Assembly: GCF_963691685.1 (NCBI RefSeq) | Contig: NZ_OY829290.1 | Location: 1,550,001 to 1,614,000, forward strand | From: Thalassovita sp. | Lineage (GTDB): Bacteria > Pseudomonadota > Alphaproteobacteria > Rhodobacterales > Rhodobacteraceae | Reading direction: 5' to 3' | Length of the DNA stretch: 64,000 nt | In this document: positions 56,247 through 64,000 of the stretch, piece by piece | Layout of the letters: every line of letters begins with the position of its first letter | How positions within the stretch are numbered: the first letter of the stretch is position 1 | Notes under the pieces: generated by a model | What the model was told of the DNA's origin: nothing | Database searches by the model: none | Seen by the model: only the letters and a program-made list of their open reading frames with translations | Position numbers and translations under genes: made by a program

Positions 56247-57903
56247 TTTTCTTGGCCACCTCTGGGTAGAGCGCGGCCTTGAACGGATCCGGCCCCAGAC
56301 GGCGGTAGGCATCAAGGAAGGTTTCGCTCTCGTCCTGGCGCTGCTCCAGATAGATCTGGATGATGGTCTCAATCGCCCCCACAACCGAGTCGTAGGCGAA
56401 ACCCGCACCAATCCGCTGGCCGATCACCGCATCTTCGGTGCCGTCGCCGCCAAGGGTGATCTGGTAGTTTTCCACACCCGCACGGTCGAGGCCCAGAATG
56501 CCGATGTGACCCACGTGGTGGTGGCCACAGGCGTTGATGCAGCCCGAGATTTTGATCTTCAGCGGACCAATGTCATGTTCCAGCTTCAACTCATCAAACC
56601 GTTCGGCAATCTGCTGGGCCACCGGGATTGAGCGGGCGGTTGCCAGCGCGCAATAGTCCATACCGGGGCAGGCGATGATATCGCTGATCAGCCCGATGTT
56701 GGCGGTGCCCAGACCCTGTTCCTTCAGCGCCGCGTGCAGGGCTGGCAGATCGGCCATATGCACATGCGGCAGGATCACGTTCTGCTCATGGCTGATGCGC
56801 AGCTCACCGTGGCCGTATTTCTCAGCCAGATCGGCCATCAGACGCATCTGATCGCTGGTAGCGTCGCCCGGGGTCTGACCGTGCGCTTTGACTGAGATCG
56901 AAACGATCGCATAGCCCTCAGCCTTATGCGCCGACAGGTTGGTATCCGCCCAGGAGCGGAACACCGGATCGTTGGTGTAGGCCAGCTCATATGGTGCCAC
57001 GTCTTTGTTCACAAAGGCGGGGGCGGCGAAATGCGCTTCGATATCGGCCAGCATTTCCTGATCCACGCCTTTGAACAGCGGGCGGATTTCGTCGAACCGT
57101 TTCTCAACGCGGGCGCGCACCTCATCGATGCCGTTTTCATTCACGGTGATCTTGATGCGGGCTTTGTATTTGTTATCGCGGCGACCCAGCGTGTTGTAGA
57201 CCGACACGATAGCCTCCAGATAAGGCAGCAGGTCGGCCTGCGGAAGGAAGTCCCGCATGACCTTGCCCACAACAGGGGTACGGCCCAGGCCGCCGCCAAC
57301 GATGACCTCAAAACCAGCTTCGCCGTTTTGTTCGACCATGCGCAGGCCAATGTCATGCGCCTTGGTCACGGCGCGGTCGTTGGGGGAGCCGGTGATGGCG
57401 ATCTTGAATTTGCGCGGCAGGAACTGGAATTCCGGGTGGTCGGTGGACCACTGGCGGATCAGTTCAGCCACGGGGCGGGGATCTGCGATCTCATCCGCCG
57501 CCGCGCCCGCGAAATGGTCCGCGGTCACGTTACGGATGGTGTTGCCCGAGGTCTGGATCGCGTGCAGCTGCACCTCACCCAGGCTGTCGAGGATATCCGG
57601 CACATCCGGCAGTTTCGGCCAGTTGTACTGAATGTTCTGACGGGTGGTGAAGTGGCCGTAGCCCTTATCCCACTTGTCCGCGATCAGCGCCAGCTGGCGC
57701 ATCTGTGCACTGGACAGGGTGCCATAGGGAATAGCCACCCGCAGCATATAGGCGTGCAGCTGCAGATAGAGACCGTTCATCAGGCGCAGCGGACGGAACT
57801 CTTCCTCGGTCAGCGCGCCTTCGATGCGGCGCTCCACCTGGGCGCGGAACTGCGCGTTACGTTCAGCCAGAAAGGCGTCATCAAAGTCGTTATAGCGATA
57901 CAT
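56236..57903 (-). CDS. cysI: Assimilatory sulfite reductase (nitrite/sulfite reductase family)
   Basis: A 555-residue sirohaem protein that reduces sulfite to sulfide. N-half: GYGHFTTRQNIQYNWPKLPDV (substrate-binding). Cluster/sirohaem ligands: ACPGMDYCALATARS and SGCINACGHHHVGHIGILG, the CxxxxxC...CxxxC pattern. It has ferredoxin-type (NirA/Sir) rather than CysI/CysJ architecture; no cysJ is in the window. Electrons may come from ferredoxin via the nearby reductase. The ATG overlaps the upstream DUF2849 stop by one base. Confidence 0.95.
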   Translation of the reverse strand: MYRYNDFDDAFLAERNAQFRAQVERRIEGALTEEEFRPLRLMNGLYLQLHAYMLRVAIPYGTLSSAQMRQLALIADKWDKGYGHFTTRQNIQYNWPKLPDVPDILDSLGEVQLHAIQTSGNTIRNVTADHFAGAAADEIADPRPVAELIRQWSTDHPEFQFLPRKFKIAITGSPNDRAVTKAHDIGLRMVEQNGEAGFEVIVGGGLGRTPVVGKVMRDFLPQADLLPYLEAIVSVYNTLGRRDNKYKARIKITVNENGIDEVRARVEKRFDEIRPLFKGVDQEMLADIEAHFAAPAFVNKDVAPYELAYTNDPVFRSWADTNLSAHKAEGYAIVSISVKAHGQTPGDATSDQMRLMADLAEKYGHGELRISHEQNVILPHVHMADLPALHAALKEQGLGTANIGLISDIIACPGMDYCALATARSIPVAQQIAERFDELKLEHDIGPLKIKISGCINACGHHHVGHIGILGLDRAGVENYQITLGGDGTEDAVIGQRIGAGFAYDSVVGAIETIIQIYLEQRQDESETFLDAYRRLGPDPFKAALYPEVAKKNAA

Positions 57904-58205
57904 CAGCTGGCCTCTGCCTGTTTGCCGTGGAAGTAGTTGGACGGGCCGGTGCGGCGGAAGTCCTCACGGAAGTGGGTGGGTTCAGGGCCATTGTCGCCCG
58001 GTTTCACGTCGGCCAGATAGGCACCGACAATCTCGGCCTGTTGGCGCGACGCTTCGATCAAACGCAGTTCAGCATGGGCCTGATCTTCCAGCACCTCAGC
58101 CTGACACATCTCGCGCGACCACTCGTCATTTGCAGTGAAATAGACGACGTCCCCTTCCAGCAGGGCGTTCGCGGTGATGACTTTTGGCTTAAAAGGGCGG
58201 GGCAT
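57903..58205 (-). CDS. DUF2849 protein, first gene of the sulfite-reduction operon
   Basis: A 100-residue protein matching DUF2849 (KVITANALLEGDVVYFTANDEWSREMCQAEVL then VGAYLADVKPGDNGPEPTHFREDFRRTGPSNY). The family occurs in alphaproteobacteria next to cysI and usually cysG. Here no cysG precedes it. Its function is unknown. The end of the gene overlaps the cysI start by 1 bp, so it is translated with it. Confidence 0.9.
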   Translation of the reverse strand: MPRPFKPKVITANALLEGDVVYFTANDEWSREMCQAEVLEDQAHAELRLIEASRQQAEIVGAYLADVKPGDNGPEPTHFREDFRRTGPSNYFHGKQAEAS

Positions 58206-58228
58206 CTTGGCCTTCTCCTCTGGTTGAC

Positions 58229-58260
58229 TTGAGGTGATATATAGAAAATATTCCCCTCAA
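58229..58260. promoter_or_regulatory. Dyad in the gap between sulfite-reduction operon and Lrp gene
   Basis: TTGAGG (58229-58234) and CCTCAA (58255-58260), a perfect 6-bp inverted repeat around an AT-rich centre (TGATATATAGAAAATATTCC). It lies 24 bp upstream of the DUF2849 start and could be an Lrp-type site for the divergent regulator. Confidence 0.45.
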
Positions 58261-58349
58261 TGCGCTATGTGCTGGAACAAATAAGGACTGTATCCAGTGC
58301 GCTTGTGCGAAAACGATAACAACGTTCTGAAATTGCGGAGGGCAGCGAA

Positions 58350-58811
58350 ATGACGGTTCGCCTGGACCAGACCGATCGGAAAATCCTGGCTGAGCTGCAG
58401 CGCGATGCAGGTCAATCTTTGGATGAAATCGCTAAGAAAGTAGGCTCGTCCAAGACGCCTGTGTGGAATCGTATCCGCAAGATGCGCGAAGCCGGTGTCA
58501 TGGGGCAGCAAACGGTCGTGCTGGATGCTGAGAAGCTGGGCTTTGACGCCTGTTTTTTTGTGCTGATCCGCACCTCAGAGCATGAGGCGGAGTGGCAGCA
58601 GAAGTTCCTGACCGCGCTGCGCAATCGCCCCGAAGTGCAGGAGGCCCACAGGCTGGCGGGCGATATTGACTACATCCTCAAGGTTCGGGTGCAAAATGCC
58701 CGCGCCTATGATGTGTTCTATCAGGCGCTTATTTCTGAGGTGAAGGTGCATAACGTCACCGCGCTCTTGTCGATGGAAGAAATCAAATCCACCACGGAGC
58801 TGCCGCTGTGA
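58350..58811 (+). CDS. Lrp/AsnC-family transcriptional regulator
   Basis: A 153-residue regulator with the AsnC helix-turn-helix (MTVRLDQTDRKILAELQRDAGQSLDEIAKKVGSSKTPVWNRIRKMREAGVM) and a RAM domain (RTSEHEAEWQQKFLTALRNRPEVQEAHRLAGDIDYILKVRVQNARAYDVFYQAL). It diverges from DUF2849-cysI-cysH-DUF934, so it probably controls sulfur assimilation. It is a different Lrp from that at 1233. A SelT/SelW-like gene overlaps its end by 4 bp (GTGA). Confidence 0.93.
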   Translation: MTVRLDQTDRKILAELQRDAGQSLDEIAKKVGSSKTPVWNRIRKMREAGVMGQQTVVLDAEKLGFDACFFVLIRTSEHEAEWQQKFLTALRNRPEVQEAHRLAGDIDYILKVRVQNARAYDVFYQALISEVKVHNVTALLSMEEIKSTTELPL

Positions 58812-59089
58812 GCGCGCAAAAACCACTGGTCACGATTGAGTATTGCACCGGCTGCAATTGGCTGCTGCGGGCCGGCTGGATGGCGCAGGAACTGTTGCAA
58901 AGCTTTGGTGAGGATCTGGGCGGCGTGACCCTGTTGCCTGGTTATGGCGGCACCTATGAGGTGCGGGTCGACGGGTATCTCTTGTGGGAGCGAAAGCGCG
59001 ACGGCGGCTTCCCGGAGGCGAAAGAGTTGAAAAAGCGCCTGCGCGATCAGATCGACCCTGATCGCGACATGGGGCATCTGGATCGCTGA
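58808..59089 (+). CDS. SelT/SelW/SelH-family protein with a CxxC motif
   Basis: A 93-residue Rdx-family protein: VTIEYCTGCNWLLRAGWMAQELLQSF carries the CxxC redox motif (C13, C16), and LPGYGGTYEVRVDGYLLWERKRDGGFPEAKELKKRLRDQI is the rest of the thioredoxin-like fold. This is the cysteine form of a family that in other species uses selenocysteine. The start is a GTG overlapping the Lrp stop. A redox role in sulfur metabolism is suggested by position only. Confidence 0.87.
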   Translation: MSAQKPLVTIEYCTGCNWLLRAGWMAQELLQSFGEDLGGVTLLPGYGGTYEVRVDGYLLWERKRDGGFPEAKELKKRLRDQIDPDRDMGHLDR

Positions 59090-59098
59090 GCGTTCTGC

Positions 59099-59509
59099 TC
59101 AGCTGATCCAATAAAGCAACAAGGCGCCGCTATAGAGGGTGTCGACCGCAAAACAACTGAGCGTGTACCAGCTGAGGAACGGCACCCCCGCGCCAAGATG
59201 TTTGGCAATGTCCCAGCAGCCATGACCAAAGATCGCCGCGATCACCAGCGGCGGATACCACAGCGCCCCAAGGACCGACAAAACGATCAGCAAGGTGGCG
59301 ATCAGCGCTTCAACACATACAAACTGGCGCAATGCGCGCGCCTCTTTGATGTAGACGAAGTTCATGATGATCGAGAAGACGCCTGCGATCCACCAGACAT
59401 GGGCCTTGGGCAGTTGCCAATGCGACAATAGAAGGAAGACCACGTAAAGTGTGCCTAGAAAGGCCAATAGCTTCTGACGAGATTGGAAGTAGGACAGGGC
59501 AGCGGTCAT
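59099..59509 (-). CDS. Small four-helix membrane protein, paralogue A
   Basis: A 136-residue inner-membrane protein with about four helices. Its C-terminal region GHGCWDIAKHLGAGVPFLSWYTLSCFAVDTLYSGALLLYWI matches that of the next gene at most positions, so the two are tandem paralogues. The WDxAKHLGxGVPF motif is conserved and polar inside the membrane. AAGG 7 bp before ATG 59509 fixes the start. I know no function for this family; it resembles small uncharacterised membrane proteins of roseobacters. Confidence 0.72.
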   Translation of the reverse strand: MTAALSYFQSRQKLLAFLGTLYVVFLLLSHWQLPKAHVWWIAGVFSIIMNFVYIKEARALRQFVCVEALIATLLIVLSVLGALWYPPLVIAAIFGHGCWDIAKHLGAGVPFLSWYTLSCFAVDTLYSGALLLYWIS

Positions 59510-59616
59510 CGGTGAGCCTTGAGTGATTGGGGTCACCGGCATCAAGCGATAGATCATCAGATTGGGCAACCGGGCAGCCTGTCACACTGTGACGACGGGT
59601 CGCCGTATAGGCGTGA

Positions 59617-60021
59617 TCAGGTCAGGCCGACCCAGTGAAACAGCAAGGCCCCGCTATAGGCCAGGCAGACCGCAAAACACCCCAGGGTGAACTGGCTGGA
59701 AAACGGCACCCCGATGCCTAGGTGTTTGGCCACATCCCAGACCGCGTGCAACAACAGCGCGGCAATCACCAACAGCGGCGTGGTGAACAGACCGATCAGC
59801 GCAAGGGCTGTGACGCCAACGGCGAACCAGATCTCCGTGCGGACAAACTTTTGCCGGGCTATGGCTTCGATCACGTAGTTGAGGTTCATCGCCACCGCAA
59901 AAGCAGCGGCAATATGCCAGACGTAAGCGGATGGCATCGTACTGTGGGCCAGGGCCAGCAAGGCGACAGCAAGGGCGGCGCACAGCAACATCGGGCGGTG
60001 GCGGGTTCGGAAAAAGGACAT
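59617..60021 (-). CDS. Small four-helix membrane protein, paralogue B
   Basis: A 134-residue paralogue of the preceding entry, with about four helices. The shared block reads HAVWDVAKHLGIGVPFSSQFTLGCFAVCLAYSGALLFHWVGLT. Its first two helices differ, though both share an N-terminal MNxxYVxEA-type turn. ATG 60021 is preferred to a GTG one codon earlier. The two genes are 107 bp apart and in the same direction, hence probably co-transcribed. Function is unknown. Confidence 0.7.
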   Translation of the reverse strand: MSFFRTRHRPMLLCAALAVALLALAHSTMPSAYVWHIAAAFAVAMNLNYVIEAIARQKFVRTEIWFAVGVTALALIGLFTTPLLVIAALLLHAVWDVAKHLGIGVPFSSQFTLGCFAVCLAYSGALLFHWVGLT

Positions 60022-60135
60022 CACCGAATCTCAGGCAAAAGTTACACACTCATTTGGGGTGAGAAAAAAATTTTTTGTAACCAAAAGCAAGATGGCCAGA
60101 AGGCGGTATGCAAATGTATGCCTAAGGAGGGGTTG

Positions 60136-60165
60136 GAAAATCAGGGGGCTCGACAGCCCCTGATG
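60136..60165 (-). terminator. Terminator of the cytochrome P450 gene
   Basis: On the minus strand ATCAGGGGCT pairs with AGCCCCCTGAT (one bulge) around GTCG, followed by TTTCC. It lies about 20 bp after the P450 stop. Confidence 0.7.
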
Positions 60166-60184
60166 ATAACGCATTGACGTAGCG

Positions 60185-61366
60185 TTAGTATTTGACCTGC
60201 AGGGCCGAAAGCCCGTGGAAATGATACACATCGCCATACTGCGGCGCGCCGTCCAGGGCCAGGTTTGGCAGGCGGTCAAACAGGATCGGCATGGCGATTT
60301 TCATCTCCAACCGGGCCAGCGGTGCCCCAACGCAGAAATGCACTCCGCTGCCAAAGGCGACATTGGTTGCGACAGGGCGACCCGGGTTGAAGACCTGCGG
60401 ATCTTCCCATTTGCCCGGGTCCCGGTTTGCCGCCCCCAGCAGCAGGGCCACCTGATCGCCGCGCTGGAAAGTGTGGCCGGCAACCTCAACCTCCTCATAG
60501 GCGTAGCGGGTGAACATATGCAGCGGCGGGTCAAAGCGCAGGCTTTCCTCAATGGTGCCATCAATTTGGTCTTCAGAGAGGTAGCTTGTGTCGGTGCCTT
60601 GCTCCAGCAGGGTTTTGACCGCCAGACCCAGTGAATGTACCGTGGCCTCATGACCTGCGTTGAGCAGCAGGATACAGGTGGTGATCAGCTCATCCGTGCT
60701 GAGCTTTTCGCCGCCTTCTTCGGCTTCGATCAGGCTGGTGATCAGGTCGTCGCCCGGTTCGCTGCGCCGCTGATCGATGTAAGAGATCATGAAGTTGCGG
60801 AAATCGGTTGAGGCCTGCATCGCCGCATCTTCGATTTCACGGGTGCGCCGCGCCTGATACATCGACACCATTGAGTTAGACCATTTCAGCAGATCATCGG
60901 CCATCGCCTCAGGCACCCCCAGCAGGCGACAGATCACCACCACGGGCACATGGGTGCAATAGGCCTGCAACAGGTCACAGCCACCTTCCGGGAAAGCATC
61001 AATCAGCTGATGACACAGCGCCTCAATCTCAGGCCCCAGCCCGGCAATCCGGCGCGAGGTGAAGGCGCGCAGCACCAAAGACCGCAGCCGTTTGTGGCGC
61101 GCCCCATCCAGTTCCAGCATCGAATGGGCTTCGATGTCATAAAACGGGCGCAGCCGATCGGGAATGTCAGGGGCAAATTCAGGCGGGCATTCACGACCAA
61201 ACCGGCGGTCCTTGAACAGCGCCATGGTCACCGCATAGCTGGTGGCACAGGGCATGTTGTACTCTTCCCAGAACACCAGGGACCCTTCGGCCCGGGCGCG
61301 GTCGTAAAACGGGTAAGGGTTTTGAACAAAGGCGGGATCGGTTGGCGATTGGCTCAGTCTTTTCAT
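60185..61366 (-). CDS. Cytochrome P450
   Basis: A 393-residue soluble bacterial P450. The haem-thiolate loop reads FGSGVHFCVGAPLAR, with C345. The I-helix oxygen-activation motif is LLNAGHEATVH. The ExxR pair is seen in EESLRFDPPLHMFTRYA. The size and the AGHEAT motif match CYP101/CYP107-like class I enzymes. No ferredoxin gene is adjacent, so the redox partner may be the reductase at 54 kb. The substrate is unknown. ATG 61366 is used. Confidence 0.94.
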   Translation of the reverse strand: MKRLSQSPTDPAFVQNPYPFYDRARAEGSLVFWEEYNMPCATSYAVTMALFKDRRFGRECPPEFAPDIPDRLRPFYDIEAHSMLELDGARHKRLRSLVLRAFTSRRIAGLGPEIEALCHQLIDAFPEGGCDLLQAYCTHVPVVVICRLLGVPEAMADDLLKWSNSMVSMYQARRTREIEDAAMQASTDFRNFMISYIDQRRSEPGDDLITSLIEAEEGGEKLSTDELITTCILLLNAGHEATVHSLGLAVKTLLEQGTDTSYLSEDQIDGTIEESLRFDPPLHMFTRYAYEEVEVAGHTFQRGDQVALLLGAANRDPGKWEDPQVFNPGRPVATNVAFGSGVHFCVGAPLARLEMKIAMPILFDRLPNLALDGAPQYGDVYHFHGLSALQVKY

Positions 61367-61426
61367 GGCACCAGCTAGTCCATCCCCTCTGGTCTTTGCA
61401 AGCCCGCCCGCGTTAGGTTTGCCACC

Positions 61427-63175
61427 ATGAAGACTGCAACCCTGCGCCGTGTGGCGGTGATCCTGTTGTTCCTGTTGTCCGTTGCGGTGATTGCCGGTGG
61501 CGTGTGGCGCTATGGCTATGTGCAGGCGCTGGGCCAGCTGGCGCAGCGCGGCCGGGTCGATCTGGCACTGGCCACCGACCGGCTGACTGGGCAGCTGCAG
61601 CGGTATCAGCAGCTAGCGGTGCTGACGGCCGACCATCCCGTGGTGCGTTCGGTTTTGGCCGGCGCAGGCGTTGGTCAGGCGGAGGCGCACCTGCTGGAAG
61701 CGGCAGACAAAACCGCCGCTCTGGATCTGGTGTTGGTCGATCATCGTGGGCAGGTGGTGGTGTCCGCCAATGGCGTGATGGCCGGCGATGTTTCGACCGA
61801 GGTGCATGTGCGGCGCGCCCGGCAAGGGGCGATGGGTGAGGCGCATGGCGTTCTGGACACCGGTAAACGGATCTATTCCTTTGCAGCCCCTGTGTTCAGC
61901 CCATCGGGCAAGGTGCAGGGTACGCTGGTTGTCGTTGCCGATATTGACCGTATCGAAGAGGAATGGCGCGGCGCACGCCCGTCGATCTTTTTCACCAATG
62001 CAGGCGGTGAGGTGTTTATCACCAACCGGTCCGAACTGCTTTATTGGCGGCGCCAGCAGGACGGGCAGCTGATCCCGCCGGATGGGGCCTCAACCACCTT
62101 TGGGGTGCGACTGGTTGGCGGGTATGAACTGTGGCTGACCAACTGGTCCGCCTATGTGCCTGCACGTGGATTGCATCTGGCGCAGGATCTGCCCGCGATC
62201 AGCATGATGGCCGAAGCCTTGATCGATGTGGACCCAGCCCGGCGGCTGGCGGGGCTACAGGCCGCAGCGGTGGCGGCGGTGTTTCTGGCCTTTGGTGCGC
62301 TGTCGTTTCTGGCAACCGAACGACGGCGGGCGCTGGCGCAGGCCAATGTGATCCTTGAAAGCCGGGTGGAGGAGCGCACAGCCGAGCTGTCCCAAACCAA
62401 CGAAACCCTGCGCCGCGAGGTTGCCGAACGGGTGGCCGCCGAGGTCGCGCTGAAAAAAGCGCAGGATGATCTGGTTCAGGCCGGCAAACTGTCCGCGCTG
62501 GGCCAAATGTCTGCCGGGATCAGCCATGAGCTGAACCAGCCCCTGATGGCGATCCGCCAATATGCTGAAAACGGCAATGCTTTCATGGCGCGGGGCAAAC
62601 CCGAAAGGGCCGAGGAAAACCTTTCGCGTATTGCGGATATGGCGGTGCGGATGGCCCGCATCATCAAAAACCTGCGCGCCTTTGCCCGCAATGAAAGCGA
62701 ACCGGTCAGCAAGGTGGATCTGGTGCAGGTGGTGAACACCGCCGTGGAACTGACCGAGGCCCGGTTGAAAGCGGATTTTGTGCGTCTTGATTGGGATCCC
62801 GCGCTTGCTGGCAGCCCGCTTTGGGTGCGGGCAGGGGATGTGCGCCTGACGCAGGTTCTGGTCAACCTCATCAACAACGCCGCAGATGCCATGATGGATC
62901 AGGAGGAGCGGCTGGTGCAGATCGTCATCAACCCTGCCAACCCGCTCTCGGTCACCGTGCGCGATATCGGGCCCGGCATCAAAGAACCCGATAAGGTGTT
63001 TGAACCTTTCTATTCCACCAAAACAGTGGGCAGTTCCGAAGGCATGGGATTGGGGCTTTCGATTTCTTACGGTTTGGTGCAGAGCTTCGGCGGGAAAATC
63101 CGCGGCAGCAACGCTGCAACGGGGGCGATGTTCACCGTGGAGCTGGAGCCATGGACAGAGGAGGCGGTTGCATGA
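61427..63175 (+). CDS. DctB-like membrane sensor histidine kinase
   Basis: A 582-residue kinase. Helices at about 10-28 and 273-296 flank a periplasmic sensor of the DctB/Cache type (FAAPVFSPSGKVQGTLVVVADID near 152-174). A coiled coil leads to HisKA with H367 in SALGQMSAGISHELNQPLMAIR, the form typical of DctB/FixL-like kinases. HATPase: NLINNAADAMMD, RDIGPGI and GMGLGLSI. Together with the next gene (overlap ATGA) it forms a DctB-DctD-like pair for C4-dicarboxylate transport. The target Dct transporter is not in the window. Confidence 0.9.
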   Translation: MKTATLRRVAVILLFLLSVAVIAGGVWRYGYVQALGQLAQRGRVDLALATDRLTGQLQRYQQLAVLTADHPVVRSVLAGAGVGQAEAHLLEAADKTAALDLVLVDHRGQVVVSANGVMAGDVSTEVHVRRARQGAMGEAHGVLDTGKRIYSFAAPVFSPSGKVQGTLVVVADIDRIEEEWRGARPSIFFTNAGGEVFITNRSELLYWRRQQDGQLIPPDGASTTFGVRLVGGYELWLTNWSAYVPARGLHLAQDLPAISMMAEALIDVDPARRLAGLQAAAVAAVFLAFGALSFLATERRRALAQANVILESRVEERTAELSQTNETLRREVAERVAAEVALKKAQDDLVQAGKLSALGQMSAGISHELNQPLMAIRQYAENGNAFMARGKPERAEENLSRIADMAVRMARIIKNLRAFARNESEPVSKVDLVQVVNTAVELTEARLKADFVRLDWDPALAGSPLWVRAGDVRLTQVLVNLINNAADAMMDQEERLVQIVINPANPLSVTVRDIGPGIKEPDKVFEPFYSTKTVGSSEGMGLGLSISYGLVQSFGGKIRGSNAATGAMFTVELEPWTEEAVA

Positions 63176-64000
63176 GCGAGGCTTTGACCATTCGCAAGGT
63201 TCTGCTGGTCGATGATGACGCCGCCGTGCGTGATGCCTTGGCGCAGACGCTGGAACTTGCGGATCTGACGCCCCTGAGCATGGGATCGTTCATTGAGGCC
63301 AAGGATCATATAGGCCCGGACTTTGACGGCGTTGTGCTGTCGGATATCCGGATGCCGGGGCGCGATGGGTTCCACCTGCTGGACTACACCCAAGACACCG
63401 ATGCTGAGCTGCCGGTGATCCTGCTGACGGGCGAAGGTGACATTCCCATGGCCGTCAAAGCCATGCGAAACGGGGCCTTTGGGTTTCTGGAAAAACCCTG
63501 TGCCTCGGCCGATCTGCTGGCGGCATTGGAACGGGCGCTGAAAACCCGCGCCTTGGTGTTGGAAAACCGGCGGATGAAGGCGCAGTTGGAAACCGGTGAT
63601 GCGGCTGCGCGGATGCTTTATGGCCAGTCCGACCTGTCTGAGGTTTTGCGTGCCCGGGCACGGCTGGCGGCGCGGGCGGGCACAGATGTCCTGGTGAACG
63701 GTGCACCGGGGTCGGGGATCTACAAGGTTGCCGAGGTTATTCACCTCTGTTCGCCAAACGCCAAAGGCCCCTTCGTGAAACGTGCAGCCCCCGCGTTGGA
63801 TCGTGCTGCCTTGGCTGAGGCTTTGGAGGCCGCGCAGGGCGGCACGCTGTTTTTGGATGACATTGGCGGGCTGGCTGCGGATGCCCAGATCGCGCTGATT
63901 GACGCGCTGGAAGCAGGTGGCGTGCGCCTGATTGCAGGTTCCACCCAGGATCTGAGCCAAGCGGTTGAACAGGGCCTCTTGCAGGCGGAGATTTACTACC
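63172..64000 (+). CDS. DctD-like response regulator with a degenerate ATPase domain, cut by window edge
   Basis: A partial frame (276 residues) with a receiver: VLLVDDDAAVRDAL, phospho-acceptor D58 (VVLSDIRMPGRDG) and K108 in LEKPCAS. A sigma-54 activator-type AAA domain begins at about 145. Walker A should be GxxGxGK but reads GAPGSGIYK, with I183 in place of lysine. The GAFTGA loop, needed to contact sigma-54, is missing between VIHLCSPNAKGPFVKRA and QGGTLFLDDIGGL (Walker B). So it should not activate sigma-54 promoters in the usual way. A C-terminal Fis domain, if any, lies past the end. Confidence 0.85.
   Translation, partial: MSEALTIRKVLLVDDDAAVRDALAQTLELADLTPLSMGSFIEAKDHIGPDFDGVVLSDIRMPGRDGFHLLDYTQDTDAELPVILLTGEGDIPMAVKAMRNGAFGFLEKPCASADLLAALERALKTRALVLENRRMKAQLETGDAAARMLYGQSDLSEVLRARARLAARAGTDVLVNGAPGSGIYKVAEVIHLCSPNAKGPFVKRAAPALDRAALAEALEAAQGGTLFLDDIGGLAADAQIALIDALEAGGVRLIAGSTQDLSQAVEQGLLQAEIYY

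Noticed and set aside
58808..59089. Selenoprotein with a recoded TGA
   Set aside because: The motif is CTGC with two cysteines; no in-frame TGA and no SECIS needed.
1..64000. CRISPR array, prophage or transposon
   Set aside because: No spaced direct repeats, no cas, integrase or transposase genes were recognised.

Overview
The window looks like chromosomal DNA of a marine alphaproteobacterium of the Rhodobacteraceae (roseobacter group). This rests on the high GC content with tight ATGA and TGATG gene overlaps, roseobacter-type proteins (DUF2849, DUF934, Lrp regulators), a scattered hisB-hisH-hisA-hisF-hisE string, and an infC with a non-canonical start. No phage, transposase, rRNA or CRISPR array is visible. 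One tRNA (Tyr) is present.

Layout. 1-4.6 kb: a CPA2 antiporter cut by the window edge, an Lrp regulator divergent from hppD, and an oxidoreductase divergent from an HxlR regulator. 4.6-15.3 kb: a 1085-residue secretion/pilus-like membrane protein, a SIMPL protein, metY, a DxD glycosyltransferase-like protein, a Crp/Fnr regulator, tRNA-Tyr, rlmB, a zinc-ribbon protein, a candidate small RNA and a CoA-binding protein. 15.3-16.8 kb: hisE, a small unknown gene and hisF in one overlapping unit.

16.9-34.8 kb: an 18 kb block, almost entirely iron acquisition, lying between hisF and hisA. It holds (i) a four-gene unit of TonB receptor, SbmA/YddA-type ABC half-transporter, HmuS-like protein and ChaN-like protein, probably for haem; (ii) a second TonB receptor, an AraC regulator and a siderophore-interacting reductase; (iii) a TetR regulator; (iv) a third TonB receptor and a complete siderophore ABC importer. 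The promoters of both transcription units in (iv) carry the same 14-bp dyad, which suggests one repressor controls both.

35.0-39.2 kb: hisA, two DUF2147 paralogues, a membrane protein divergent from a TetR regulator with two perfect operators, hisH and hisB. 39.3-46.4 kb: two hybrid kinases, a FIST protein and a LuxR-type response regulator. The FIST/kinase/regulator set resembles NosP-NahK signalling and stands next to a CoxG-like gene and a form II CO-dehydrogenase-like coxSLM set (46.6-51.0 kb). 51.1-54.1 kb: a methyltransferase, infC (AUA start) and MarC. 54.1-59.1 kb: ferredoxin reductase and assimilatory sulfate reduction (DUF934, cysH, cysI, DUF2849) divergent from an Lrp regulator. 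59.1-64 kb: two tandem membrane paralogues, a cytochrome P450, and a DctB-like kinase with a DctD-like regulator whose ATPase domain is degenerate and which runs off the end.

Start codons were chosen from ribosome-binding sites and family conservation, so many genes are shorter than the longest open frame. No database search was possible. Family names rest on visible motifs and remembered family features.
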